Assembly: GCA_023634235.1 (NCBI GenBank)
Contig: JAMKCF010000001.1
Location: 4,962,758 to 5,026,757 of the forward strand
DNA length: 64,000 nucleotides
Direction of reading: 5' to 3'
Source of the DNA: Pisaster brevispinus
Lineage: Eukaryota; Echinodermata; Asteroidea; Forcipulatida; Asteriidae
Shown: piece after piece, positions 48,707 to 61,179 of the stretch
Position numbering within the stretch: the stretch's first letter is position 1
Layout of the letters: every line of letters begins with the position of its first letter
The notes under the pieces: model-generated
What the model was told of the DNA's origin: nothing
Database searches by the model: none
The model's input: the letters and a program-made list of their open reading frames with translations, nothing else
Position numbers and translations under genes: made by a program

Positions 48707-49931
48707 TTATTTGTTTTAAGAGCACCACCAATCAAAGGACGACGCAATTGTTGTAAAGTATCTTGTAAACAAGCATCGTGACCAGCAATCCAGGCCGGGA
48801 TTACAGCCCAAAAACCTGATGTAAGTTCATCAGTTCGCTCCGTCACGATACCAGCCCCGGTTCACTTGATAACTTCGCATTTGTTGAAGGCGTGAATATT
48901 GCAGACCTCGGGAATCCAGCGGGAAAACAAAACCAGCAGGTCAGAGAGTCAGATGGATTTTGAACCCACGATTGTTAGCATTCTTGAGCAGAAGTCTTAT
49001 CAACAGGAAAACTCGTTCTCGCCCGCCAATTGGCCAAGCTCGTTGCATACGCACGCAAACATATTGATCACCAAAAAAGCTTTGCAAATACGGTTTTCAG
49101 AACAACAAACTCGAATTATTAGACGAGTGTTCGATAGTACCATATACCATATTAGATCAACCAAGTACAACAATGCAGCTCACTGGACTCATCACCACAC
49201 CAAGCCCTACTAAAACACATCGCAGCATACCACATCACACTTGGCCACCAGCAATGTCCATACATGATCGCAAGACATGTTGTAGCAAGTAATGTTTACG
49301 GGAGTTTACCTAATAAAGGCGGCATTCATTACAACAAACAACATTGTGCGGTGGGCAAATGTAGTACACTTTGTTATTGTACACATTCTGTAACGTAGCC
49401 GTGGTTAACTGTGGAACGTAAAACAAGCATTAACTTTCCCTTGACAGTAGAGTAAAGTGAAATCGATAAAATGTGTGTTATACCACGGTTATTAATTGTG
49501 AGTTTGTATTGGTCGCGAACAATCACGTTATGTGATACAAAAACGCAAGCACACATAGCTTAGAAGAACCTAAGTGGTGTATCCCGGAGGGTAAATATCA
49601 ATGATCGTGCCCAGCACTGTTGTACGTATATTTCTTACATGTAAAACTAGGTTGTAACTACGCTGGTACTAGGTAAATCGATATACGTTCATTAATGCAG
49701 TGTGCCGCAGGGAACATTGAACAAATACTATTGTCGTCAATGACTTGTTCTGCTCCTTTTAACCGTGCCAATTTATACCTAATAATGCTGAAAAATTGCG
49801 GCAGATTGCATTACAGCAAGATGAATGTCTTGCAACGGTGTAACAAACAATAATGAAGTCAATGGTTTTTGTACTGCATAGGGGACAATTAGCACCCTTG
49901 ATCTCGCCTCAGGTGCCATTTGCCGACTCGG

Positions 49932-49966
<35 letters not shown>

Positions 49967-51110
49967 ATGACTCCAATACAGTGTGAAACAAATGTCTAGT
50001 GTAACCAACTTTCTCATGTGTTTATGCTTGTTTTGATTGGCTTCAAAATGTTTACAGTTTAGCTGTTGCGGCGCAAGGGACACGCGCATGGCTGTCAAGG
50101 CGAGCGCCCACACGCGACTTGCAGACGTAAACACAAGGTCCACTATAAAGCCCAGGGCAAATTTTAAAAGATTTGCTTCAGCACGAAAAGGAGCTGAGCA
50201 TTACCAAGTAATGCTAACCATAGTAAGGTAATCAGCCAAAATATAGTGCCATAAGTATCATAATGTTATGTGTCTGGTAATCTGATTATTATTGTTTAAA
50301 GCGGAGTAATTGTTAATTACACGGGGTCATACTTTGGTAATGATGCCGAAATTATAATTTGTAGGTTTAATCCGAAAAATTGTTTGTAATAAAAGTCAAA
50401 ATTGTAGTAAACATCCTGCTAAATATGTTCGTCTGAAATGCACCCGAGGATTATAAATCAATAAACAAGTTTGGGCGCTGGTACCCGCCGTCACCTCCAT
50501 ACTCGGGTGGATTCTATGTTCTTTTGAAAATACCGTGATAGTTTTGTTTAATATTTTGTAATTTGTTCTTGTTAGTGTTTTCTCAACAAGTGTAAACTGT
50601 ATTCAACTGAAATGTTCAGAGGTGTTTTTTGTTTATTGTATATTTCTTTAATAATGTTTCGAATAAATCAGTGACAAGAACAAAACGACGGCGCTTCCGT
50701 CAAGTAGTATTTGCTGTTTTAAGTAGCTCTATGAAATTTGGTCGTGACGTGGACAGATTTTACAGCTGGTGCAGTCACCGACAGGCGGCTCAGTTCAAAC
50801 ACTGTATACATTGACCCACTTTCAGTTATGTTGGTTGAATCTGTCAGGTGTTAAAGAGTCCATACACACTTGAACATCTTTAATATTTATCCGCTGATCT
50901 GTTAGATCTTTACCTCAGTTTACTACTGAAAAGTAGATCCTGTTTACTTATTTTCTTTCTATTTTTTATTATAATTTTTTTTTTGCTTCTGCTTAATCAC
51001 CTTTCAGATTAAAGGATCTGAGATGATAATAATGACAGAACATAATATTATTTATCATAATTATTTTAGTGCTAATAATATGTGTTTGTTCGAGAATTTC
51101 AAGCCAAGTA
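48707..51110. other. Intergenic stretch without recognisable genes
   Basis: A poly-A run of about 29 lies near 49937-49965. Short ORFs (for example 50037-50231 plus) have no family resemblance. Confidence 0.4.
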
Positions 51111-51157
51111 GACACTGAAAACATCCTGGTCAGAAATTGGTCTGAGTCCGGTTTCCC

Positions 51158-51345
51158 TTGGATCCTGACCCAAATCTGGATCCTGAACCAAATATGGATC
51201 ATGATCCGATTCTTGATTTTGACCCAATTATTGATTCCGACCCTGTTCTGGATCCTGACCCAATTCTGGATCCTGACCCAATTATGGATCCTGACCCAAT
51301 TCTGGATCCTGACCCAATTCTAGATCCGGATCCATTTCTGGGTCA
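51158..51345. repeat. 18-bp tandem repeat (TGGATCCTGACCCAATTC)n in a GGGTCA-type element
   Basis: About ten copies of an 18-bp unit, alternating TGGATCC, TGATTTT and TGATTCC with TGACCCAATTM. In one frame it encodes (DPDPIL)n within a 118-residue ORF (51158-51514), but flanks to about 51510 hold the same GGGTCA/TGACCC phrases as repeats at 25.0 and 59.5 kb, so the ORF is most likely fortuitous. Confidence 0.8.
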
Positions 51346-51946
51346 GTGCAACCCGGAATCTGCGGTAACATTAAAATTAAAATGGGTCAAACTGACCCAG
51401 ATTCGCAGTTTAAATCCACGATCAACATTTCAACTTTTGCGGTTGGCTCTACCCAGAAATGACTCAGGTCCCTGGGACGAGACCTTCGGGGCCCGGAGTT
51501 CGGGTCAATTTTAGTCTTTAGTCAAGGCGTATACGGCACCCCGCGATGTCATGCTCTAAACAAGACCAGCGTTTTTACCAACTTTTTAGGGGGGTTTGTG
51601 TTTTCCTTTACCCTTAGCTACCGAACTTGGTGGGAGAAACGTTATGCATTGTGCATTAGATTGATTTGATGCAAAAGCAGGACACGATTACTTGAATTAC
51701 GTTACATGACCGTTTGAGGCCAATTTGACGCAACTTAATAGCAAGATGGCAACTACCATTACCACTAGTATTGACAGTGATTGACGACAAACTGTTTCAG
51801 CGCAGCTACAATTTACTGCTCAACAAATGGACATTTCCGGTGAACATAAGCCGCAGCGGTGTCAAGCTGTTGGACACGATGTTTTGTTCAATCCCGGACA
51901 CGGACGATTCCTACTTCCACATAATTGATCATGCATAGCCAGGCCT

Positions 51947-51948
<2 letters not shown>

Positions 51949-51983
<35 letters not shown>
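51949..51983. repeat. Poly-T tract
   Basis: About 35 consecutive T. Possibly the reverse complement of a retroelement poly-A tail, but no element body was recognised beside it. Confidence 0.85.
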
Positions 51984-52560
51984 CATTTTTCATTGTAGGT
52001 ATTTCTTGCTGTATTTTTTTCTTTTCTGAAATCGCCTTAGGTGTTGTTATCGATTGTGAAAATATTGCCAGACAGTATTACCCATTTACATACAGAAGAG
52101 TACAATATCTAACTGAAAGTGATTGGTTAAAGCAAATTGCGATCGTTTATGATCATGGATAATTGATTAGCTAAACGAGTTGGTAAAGGTGCTTTGCGGC
52201 TTGGCATCACGTGTTTTTGTTTTGTTTTATTTTTGCTTTTTGAGGGGGGTGCTGCGTGATATTTAAGGGTGCTGCGTGCGTCTGGAGCAAAAGCTAAATA
52301 AATTTGGAACCGGAAGTAAGTGTACGCCCGTAAAGTACCAGATATTATTAACCCTGTTTCTTGGCCCGAACCGTTTCGAATCTACCCCAACTGTGTAGGA
52401 GTATGCGTCACCGGCAGCTAACGTATTGCCCATGTTGCTTATTATCGGTACAGCTTATAGTTCTCATATACAATCCCTACATTCTGATGTACGCACATTT
52501 TTGTTCTTTATTTTTTACATCCCTTTAGAATTTTTTTTCTCTCTCTGTCTTTTTTTTGAA

Positions 52561-52625
52561 GGACCTCCAATAAACTGTGGAACACCCCAGTCTTTAGAAT
52601 TCCCCTACGGAGACCTTGTATTTTC
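52561..52625 (+). pseudogene. CCP/sushi-like exon fragment
   Basis: After a polypyrimidine tract and GAAG acceptor, the phase-1 frame reads PPINCGTPQSLEFPYGDLVF, which resembles the start of a complement control protein module (CGxPxxLxxG). The remaining cysteines of a CCP are absent and the frame turns into ICCFVFGLHN and stops. No partner exons were found on this strand, so it is a relic or chance resemblance. Confidence 0.25.
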
Positions 52626-53459
52626 CATTTGTTGTTTTGTTTTCGGTCTCCATAATGAAGCGAATGTTTAATTCCATTTACTACAAGGTGTTGCGAAGTC
52701 TTCTATGACACAACAGTCGTGGCCCAGACTCACACTCCGTGACTCAGCCACATGAATGTTAGTTCTGTGTTTAAAATATGTCGGCTATATCGATACACTT
52801 AAATTGCAGTTAACGGATTGGCAAGGATATCAAACCCCGTTGTTAATTTGTGTGTAGGAAAGCTTACTGAATGAGAAGTTCAATTTGGTTTTGATGTTAT
52901 CAATATTGTTTGTGTTATATTTTATTTATCGAGAAAACAGTACCCGATGAAAACCTAAAAGATAACAGCAAATAAAAAAGATGCAGTCAGCTGAAATCGG
53001 CTGTTTTATATCCAAATTAACATAAGCTGTTATGTGTTCAGTGTACAAAACAAAAATGCTGATGTTTTCACTTTTCTTATGCAGACCCACACAACGGATT
53101 AGCCCCGAATTGTCACGTTCTTCTTTTAAATTGTGTGTTTATGGTTGATTACGCAAAACATGAACAGTGAGCGACTATTTTGTCAGTTCTACCAATCCTG
53201 TATAATACCTTTCACAGGTAGCTCACGCATCATACGATTCTCGGTTCACACACCTCCTGGGAACTTGTATCCATCAGATATTCTGCCACAGTTTAGTCAA
53301 ATAGTACTTTGAAGAAACCGACAATTCAAGATTGCCTTTTCGTGTATCTCAATGAAAACTAGCATGTGTTAAAAAAAAGAACTGTTTTCGTGGCTTCACC
53401 AATTATGATAAGACAAATTATTGACAATTTGAGATTTTGAGTTGATTGTATCTTTCTAA

Positions 53460-55440
53460 AAAGCAATAGGCTTTGGGGGAAAAACTAATAAACACAAATA
53501 AATAATTAAACAAAAAGTCGACCCTCACATTGTCAAACTCTAGAGGGTGAAGACTGTTAACACAATTTAAAGGAAATTGACAAAGAGAGACCCAGAGAAA
53601 CACACACATTTCTTTGTTCTGTACACTTAAGGAAAATCATATTCCTCAACACTGCAAATAACGTTGTGTGGACGTGTGTAAGTCCACATAGCGCTTCAGA
53701 TCCCTACATTATGTGGACCTCTTTTGTTCTCAGGTCCACACTGCGTATGTAGCGCTTGCCCAGTATGTTTTACGTTTATTTTAAACTTGAATGTAATGCA
53801 TTATGGTTGAAAACAATTTACATGTAAAGAGCAGTTTACGGGAGGAAATATGTATCTGACCGTAATGGCTCTTAATAAAAAAAAGTATAGTAAAATGGTG
53901 AGAAGATTGTGTTGCGAAGTGGGTGCTACAAGTGAAGGTGCGTACGGAGGCGACCGATTTATGTCCATCAAGAACATGTGACGTGATGGAGCACCGGCCA
54001 AGATGTGAAAGCAACGACTTACTGTTTCAAAACATGTCGTTCATGGATAACCTCTGGTTATAATTAAACAACACTTTTTAAAAATGTTTTTTATATACTT
54101 TATTTTTTTTCTTTGATTATTCCTTGTACTTTTAATACGACCATGAGTAAATTACTCAACTACGAAGGCACAATAATTTGTAAATTAACGAACAAAATAG
54201 GAGTGGCGCACTACAATTGAAAATTAAAACGTCACAATCTTAAACTAAACAAAATAATCGTGTCAATAAAAGTAAGTGATTGTGCCAAATGCCTCGCCAA
54301 TTATCGGTGTGATTATCGTTAACTTGAGTCAATTTAACAGTTGTAATAAAGCTATGCAAAATAAAAAAGTATAAAACAGGAAATAATCAAAAGATGAATT
54401 CATTTGTGTTTATACTTTCTTTGAATATGCTTGGTGTTCATATTAGTATTATTTACCCACTGTCGCGACGTACGCAAGCTATAGACAAAGAAAGAAAACA
54501 TCCACCGCACGACTATACGCTGCCCATCTGGAGGACAATAAAGATTAGGGATTGGGAAAAAAATACAAAAACTATATAAAATAAATAGTTAAATAAAAAG
54601 TCGACCAGTACAAGACCAAACTCTTTGGGATAAAGACTGTTACAAAAAAATACAAGGGGTATTGAAGATGAGAAAGTGTACCAATGTAACTTTTCACATG
54701 CATTTTAAACTGGAATATAATGCAATATGGTTGAAAACAACATGCAGGTAGGAAGCAGTACGGGGAGAATAGCTTTATCTCACAGTAATGGCCTTAGGAA
54801 AAGTTTTACTGAAAGGGTGCGAAGATTGTGTTGGGAAGCGGGTGCTACAAGTGAAGGTGCGTAGAGAGGCAAGATATTTATGTCCATCAAGAGCATGTGA
54901 CATGCTTGAGCACCGGCCAAGATGTGACAGCAACAGCTTAATGTTGCAAAACCAGTCGTTGATAACCTCCGGTTATAGTTAGAAGAAACATTTTTGTTTT
55001 GTTTGTTATACATTGTATAAATAATGTTTGGTCTAAATGATTTGTCCTAGTATATTTAAGGCGACCATGAGTAAAATATTAAACCACAAATTCACATAAA
55101 TTTGCAAACTAACGAACCCAAAAGGAGTGGCGCACTATATTTGAAATTAAACGTAATAACCTTAAACTTAACAAAATAATAATGTCATTACAATGAATTG
55201 ATTCTGCCAAATGCCTCACCATTTGTACCAGAGTGATTGTCGTTAACTCGAGTCAAATAAAAGTTGTTATAAAAACTAGCATAAACACATACATTAATCA
55301 AAGGGAATTCATGTTATTATGATTGTTTGGCTCTCTTTGAACATGCTTCATAGTCTTATTATTAGTATTTACCCACTGTCGCGACGTATGCAAGCTGTAG
55401 ACAGAGCAAGGGACAATAAAACATTCAAAGCACGACTATA
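53460..55440. repeat. Large direct duplication, two ~0.9-1.1-kb units
   Basis: Unit 1 (about 53490-54490) and unit 2 (about 54570-55410) share ordered phrases: AACAAAAAGTCGACC, TAATGCATTATGGTTGAAAA, GTGCTACAAGTGAAGGTGCG, TTTATGTCCATCAAGA, GCACCGGCCAAGATGTGA, GGAGTGGCGCACTA, TGCCAAATGCCTC and ACTGTCGCGACGTAYGCAAG. The offset is about 1080 bp at the left and about 920 bp afterwards, so unit 1 carries about 160 bp extra (around 53630-53770, with GTCCACA/TGTGGAC arms). Minus frames share the reading LAGA..CHM.LMDIN..P.YAPSLVAP.SQHNL but are short and open only locally. Confidence 0.75.
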
Positions 55441-55499
55441 CGCTACCCATCGGGAATGTGTGCAGCCATGTGTAACACTCACGAATTGAACTGGGGGAT

Positions 55500-56920
55500 T
55501 AATGTTTACCCATGTCATTCCCGTAGTTAATGATCTAGAGATGTAATTTTTTCGACAAAGGGAGTTTTAAATTTATACTCCCCCCCCCCCTCCGTTTTTG
55601 AGTAGGAGACATTTCAGAGTCGTTACTTATGCCTTGGATATTCTCTGTGTTCCTTTTGATTGAATTGTTGGTTGAGTTAATATCGATTGTGACCAACTGG
55701 AGTATTTATATCCCCCAGTTTTTGTGCTGACCGGGAGCTGACATGAGAAAAGGGACCACGAGTCGAAATGCTGTACACGGTTTTTAAAACGATTGCATTA
55801 TTTACAGTCATCTAGTTTGCAATTCGCAAGCCATTCAACTGGCAGCAACCTGTGAAAATTTCCCCCAAAATTAGGTTGACACGTGTTCGAAAAATTTGCG
55901 AAAAGAGTCAATGCAGTGTCAAATATTGTGAGCACGTTCGTTATTATGTAGTTAGTTCGTGTTGACAAGCCGTAATGAAATCGAGGTCTCGGGGACAGTT
56001 TGCCCATGGGTGTAAAAGTTATCAACAGCAAACTTTCGACAACAAATAGTTAGCCCCTTTCGGCCCTTCTATGGCAAAACAGCCTAACTCAAAAGATGAA
56101 ATTTTGAGAAAATCAATTACACAGAGGTAAACTACTTTGCCAAAAAATGGAACGAAAGTGAAAAAAGAGGCAGAGATGGGACATGTTATATTCACACACA
56201 GAGTATACCTTTACAATTTTGAAATGGAAAAAGCACTCTCAGTTTACCCAGAAATAAGTCTTAAACGTAAAAAAACCCGAATTTTTAAGTTGGGCTGTTC
56301 TGCTATGGAAGGGCCGCTTTGCTCGTGCCCTGGCCGAGCGCCCTCGCCTGGAGGTCAAAAGGAGGTTGCCCATTGGCCTATCCGTTGCGGTTTACCTATA
56401 TCGACTTACCTCTAAGATGGCGGCTTGTCGACGTCAGTGCATGAGGTTTATACCTTATTTATTGTTCCTAGTCTCGCTTTACTACCAGTGTAATTGTCTT
56501 CTACAATATTATTTATGTTTTATTTAACTTCATGAGTTGTTTTCCCTTCACCCGTGTTCGTACTTGTATACGAGCATTTTACACTACTAGTACCCGTCTC
56601 TGTATGCACTCGTTCCAGACTACTAAAAATTGTTTCGTACATTCGTACGTACCAGCCTAAATGCACTTGTGTTTGACTCATTTGTAGGTACCCGTTCTCG
56701 TACTCGGGTACCTTGCCGATTTGTATTTATTTACTTATTTTTGTACAGCTATTTGTATAAATACTGGTAAATAAAAAAATGCGCAAGTATTCGATCAAGT
56801 ACTCTTAGAAGTACCAATTAAAGTACTGACCGTGTAACCGAAAACGTAATGGTACAAGTACCCGCACAAGTAGCCGCGAAACCTACCCGCAAAACGAGTA
56901 AAATATGTTGGTACTTGTGT
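55500..56920. other. Intergenic stretch without recognisable genes
   Basis: A region of repeated GTACC/GGTAC-type short words lies at 56560-56900 (TACTCG, GTACTTGT, GGTACCC). No ORF of note. Confidence 0.4.
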
Positions 56921-56924
56921 GAAC

Positions 56925-57137
56925 CTACCAGTTTGTTCTGACTTTAAAACGGATTTTATTATTTTTTTGTTGGTTATCACGACTTAAAAGCGAACAGAAC
57001 TCTGATTGATGCATGAGCTTGTCACACAACAAGGCAACGATGACGGTAGGGGCTGCTTTCTCATAGTATGTGCCAGCAGACAACATGAGTGGACCTCTCA
57101 GGATATTCCCGAGCAGCGCGGTAAAAAGACAGTTCAA
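56925..57137 (-). other. Unassigned exon-like ORF
   Basis: Beginning at an acceptor-like TATGTTCCAG, the minus frame reads NCLFTALLGNILRGPLMLSA, then GTYYEKAAPTVIVALLCDKL, then MHQSEFCSLLSR. It looks like amphipathic or partly hydrophobic helices with coding-like composition before it fades into AT-rich sequence. I do not recognise the family. It may be one exon of a gene whose other exons are elsewhere, or a retroelement or gene relic. Confidence 0.25.
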
Positions 57138-57542
57138 AAGCGCTGGAACATAATCTAGGTAAATCTCGGATTACATGTGAACATTTTCGACCACGTAATA
57201 TTGAGTGAACAAGAGACTATCTTTCACAAAAACTGGGGCCTTTGGATCAACTGGGACAGTGGCTTGTTCCAGTTCCCGGTAGATATCAGGTTTATAGAAA
57301 TGCTAATAAAACCAACACAATTTTGTGGAAACTTGAAACTGTTTTTATAAAAAAAACCGGAAGTTTTGAGGGTTCATTTTTTGTCCATTTCAAAAACTGT
57401 GTTTGTTGTTATTATTATGCTGTTCTGGTAGGAGAAACATGAAACCGAGATATCCAACACCTGGAAATGAGGATTGTATTACAAAAATGCTGATAGGGGT
57501 AATACTGATATAGAACTGAGCACCTGTTGGTTGCGGAGCTGG

Positions 57543-58043
57543 TTTAACCCTCGATTAAGCCATCAGGCACTTTTCAGGTGTCCGTTTTTAATTAAAAAGT
57601 AATAACTCCGCCATTTTATTTTATTTGTATTTAAAAAATGTAAGGTTCCTCAACTACACCTAGCCAAATAGCATGCCAATTGTCTTGTTACCATCGGGGT
57701 TGATTTCACACCCAAAAAAAAATCCACCAATGACCAGTTCCCCCGGTATTCCCTTGGGAAATGTAAGAAATGTAAGAAATTATAATGTTTTTGCTGACTC
57801 ATCAAACACGAGGGTTTCATTCAAACAAATGGCTTAGAGACACTTGTGGGCTGATCTCAATGGAAATTTTGCTTGAATTTATTTTATTTAGTCACAAGGG
57901 TCCATATCCAATAGTTTGGGCGATTTAAACATGATTGTGTTCTCAAAAAACACGTATTACATGAAAATATCAAACGGACACTTGAAAAGTGCCTGATGGC
58001 ATAAGTGTGTGATTTTTTTTTTGATGGTGTCACGAAGAGTTAA
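57543..58043. repeat. MITE family A, variant copy with replaced inner arms
   Basis: The outer end TTAACCCTCG and right end GGTGTCACGAAGAGTTAA, and the core (CACCTAGCCAAATAGCATGC, TTTTGCTTGAATTTATTTTA), match the family. The inner arms are instead GCCATCAGGCACTTTTCAGG and its inverse CTTGAAAAGTGCCTGATGGC. So the arm sequence has been exchanged while remaining palindromic. Confidence 0.78.
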
Positions 58044-58269
58044 TAAAGGAACCTGTTCGCCCTAAATGAGCGGTTACTTGGCTGCTCTTTGTTAAGACAA
58101 CCCTATGTTCCTAAAACTCTAAGTTCGGAAACCTTGTTCCGACATTGTTATGTTCCGAGAACTTCTCCCTGATTTACACGCTAGGATTAGGGTTAGCTTT
58201 ATGATTAGGAAAACAGACTTGGGGTGTCGGAGCATAGATGCGTACTTCGATAAGCTACCGTTTCTTGCA

Positions 58270-58350
58270 CTAAACCCTGTGTGACACCCTCGCTTACGTA
58301 ATGCGTAACAGTTAAAAATAAAAAGATCGGTACTCCGGCATTGGATTATT
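58270..58350. repeat. MITE family A, left-end fragment
   Basis: TAAACCCTGTGTGACACCCT, CGCTTACGTAATGCGTAACA and GTTAAAAATAAAAAGATCGG match the left end of the 35430 copy. Only the left end is present. Confidence 0.6.
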
Positions 58351-58689
58351 TTTATTTTAATCTAATCAATTTCAATGGTTAACATGATTGCCTAAACTGT
58401 TTACCTGTACCACCGATGTTGGCCTACAAACGACAAAATGCAAAAAAAATAATAATAATAATTCGAACTAAAATGCAAGCTGAAACTCGAGAAAGCCTAC
58501 TCACATAAATGGATGGATATAACTTGCAAATACTGCTCGATTTACTAAAAAAACAACAAACAGATACAAACTATTTAAAACAAAGACCGTGGCTGGAACC
58601 AAGTTGAAATTAGGGAAGTTTTTAAACAGACGAAAAAAGCTAACCTGTTTTGGTCCTCTTGCTTACAAACATCAATCGATCTTGTTTTT

Positions 58690-59280
58690 GTTTTGTTTTT
58701 TCCTTTAAGCGCATTTTGATTTAAATAATCATTACTGTGGCGTCTCTAGGCTAAGTGGTGAATCGCACTGCACATGCGTTTAAACATCCAAACAGTCATA
58801 CTAATCAGTCTCCTTCCTTCCAACACTCTCCCATCTATCAGTCCTGCCCCCCCCCCCACCTGCACCTGGTTTTCTTGTGATTTTGCCTTTGTGTGTGTGT
58901 GTCCCCACCCCCTGCCTTTCTAAAAAGAACTGCGTATGTCGCCTCAAAAAAATATTAAGCTTTTGTTTTTAATACAAGATTCTCGCTCAACGCTTGGAAA
59001 AGTTTTATGGCTTGTCCATTTGAACTAACTGTTTAAGTACACTTATATCAGATATTATAAAACAAAACAATTGCGGTCACACTTGGTATCATTTCATGGC
59101 TCGCTTGCACACGGCCACATGTATGATTTATTTAGAGTTAAACTCTTCCCTATACAAACATCCATTACTTTTGTCTAATTTCAAGGAAAACAAATTAAGC
59201 GCATGTTGATTTAACTAATATTTATTGTGGCGTCTCTTGGCTAATTGATGCATTGCAGTGCACATGACTTGAAAGTGGTC
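58690..59280. repeat. Direct repeat pair R2
   Basis: 58705-58785 and 59196-59275 share AAGCGCATTTTGATTTAA (or ATGTTG), TGTGGCGTCTCTAGGCTAA (or TTGGCTAA) and GCACATG. Between them 59090-59165 has CATGGCTCGCTTGCACACGG, related to CATGACTTGCTTGCACATGG at 33468. This suggests a dispersed repeat of which parts also occur near the receptor 5' end. Confidence 0.5.
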
Positions 59281-59439
59281 AAAAAAATGAAATTCAAGCT
59301 AATTCGATGATGCATGTTTGGGGTTGTCAATGAACAGTATGGTCATTTGAGTTTGGGTTCGATTCGCGGCTTTCACACTTTTGTCCGATAGCGACACAAT
59401 GCATTTGCTTCTCTTCACACTTTTAAAACTCCCCTGGTC

Positions 59440-59735
59440 AGAATTAAGATGGATTCTGGCTCTCTCGGGCCTGACCCAGTTCCGGTACAAGCTAATCCAG
59501 AACACGGCTACAAACTACGATTTAAATGTTGTTTCTGTGTCAGTGTGTCCCATGAATGGGTCAGCTTGGCGCAAATTCTGGAACTTTTTCACCAATAGGT
59601 CGGTAAAACTGACCCAGAAATCAAGTTTAAATTCCATTTGTTCCCCCTATTTCCGGGTCAGCCCGATTCGAAAATGGGCAAGCCCCCCACCCCCATCCGA
59701 CCCAAATATAGGTCAAGTCTGACCAGGAAGTGTTA
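59440..59735. repeat. GGGTCA/TGACCC-rich dispersed element
   Basis: It contains CTCTCGGGCCTGACCCAG, CCATGAATGGGTCAGC, AAACTGACCCAGAAATCAAG, CCGGGTCAGCCCGATTCG and CGACCCAAATATAGGTCA, a close relative of 24960-25150. A 113-residue frame across it is not conserved in other copies. Confidence 0.6.
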
Positions 59736-60709
59736 GAGTGCACGCAGTAAGAATTTGAATCTTGTAATTGATGTTTGTTTGACATGCTACATACTTGACA
59801 ACATAATAGGCTGTTTGTATCTCGACAGAACAGGTGGTTTAAATGATTGAAATAGGTGGCTTTGTGGCGGTTATTAATGTTCGAGTGCCATGAGTGTTGC
59901 TCTGTGATGGATGTCAACTTAAACCGACGCAACTACTCTTGCAACTGGTCCACCAAAAAGACACTAAGTATGTGACGTCACAAGCTCCCTCACTGAGGCC
60001 AAAGGAATTGCTGCCATTGGCTTAGCCCGAACATCTGACGTCACACTTCGAAGTTTGTGAATAACAGCCAGACCGGATGTTGTCAGATGTATTATTGACC
60101 TGGCATTCATTTCACACGGAGACTCGCAGTCAAATCACACGTACAATTCCACATTACGTATAAAATAAAACACCGCTACATAATATAAACAGCAATATGT
60201 ACACGCTGCAAGCAGCATAAGATCAAAAGTGCCAACTGGCTAACAACATCACCTCGTAACCTCGACCAATCATAACACATATATATGGAAAGTTTACGTC
60301 ATAGCACATTTAGCCGATGAAATCATTGTATTCAATGACAGCATTGCGGCTTAAGACCAGTACCTGTCTTTATAGTTACGGATCAAGAGAGGGGACCCGT
60401 CTATCATTGGCTGAGAGTTGTGCAATGCGCGTACTCTATTGCTCTTTTCCATTGTTTAACCTCAACGTTGGCGTCCTCCTGTTTTGTCTGTCTTTCCTTA
60501 CCAAACTAAGCTGATAGGCATCGTTTTCTGATACTGATTATGAAGTGTTGACCCTTGTCCTGTAAAAACCGGAGAGCCATGTCAGCAGCTTACTCGTAAA
60601 CACTAATGTTGAGACATTAATCTTTCTTCACAAGTATCTGAATCCGTGGTGAATCATGACAAAAAGCCTTATCTGCAAATGCAGATATGTATCAAAATAG
60701 ATCACTCAC

Positions 60710-60787
60710 ACACGAAAGGATTGCTGCTCCACAGATAGTTCTGGCGAAGCGTGTGTCCCCTGAGCTGGTAGTTTCCCACAGCTATTT
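60710..60787 (-). CDS. PAN/apple-like exon of an unidentified gene
   Basis: A 78-bp phase 1-1 exon candidate with acceptor TTAATTTCAG and donor GTGAGT (60704-60709). It reads IAVGNYQLRGHTLRQNYL, then WSSNPFV, with a final codon starting T (Cys likely after splicing). The pattern NYxLxGHxxxx...C is the usual opening of PAN/apple modules in invertebrate extracellular proteins. Symmetric phase 1 suits a shuffled module. No neighbouring exon was recognised on either side, so the gene is incomplete here. It could be a relic. Confidence 0.4.
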
Positions 60788-61179
60788 CTGAAATTAAATC
60801 CATGTAACGAGAAAAACAATCCAATTCCTTCGGCTGCCACCCACGAAGGAATTATTGACGCATATATCGAAGTAACTGACTCGTTTCATGACAGTTTTAT
60901 CTTTACCGCCGAATCTGAAAGAAAAGTTGATCTTTAAATCCGTACTCCCAGTGACGAGTGATTTAGCTAACATTTAGTTATATGTTATTCATCGGTTTTA
61001 TTTATTGTTTTTCGTTTCTGTTTATATGCTTAGTTTTGTCTTCACTTTTGTGTTGTTTGTGGCAACAACTACAATACAATTACAGTTGTATACAGCGCAC
61101 ATGTCTACAAATAAGAAAATCAAGCCACTGGAATACGCAGAAACATTCCAATACATTTGTTATTATAAGCTCAACATGT

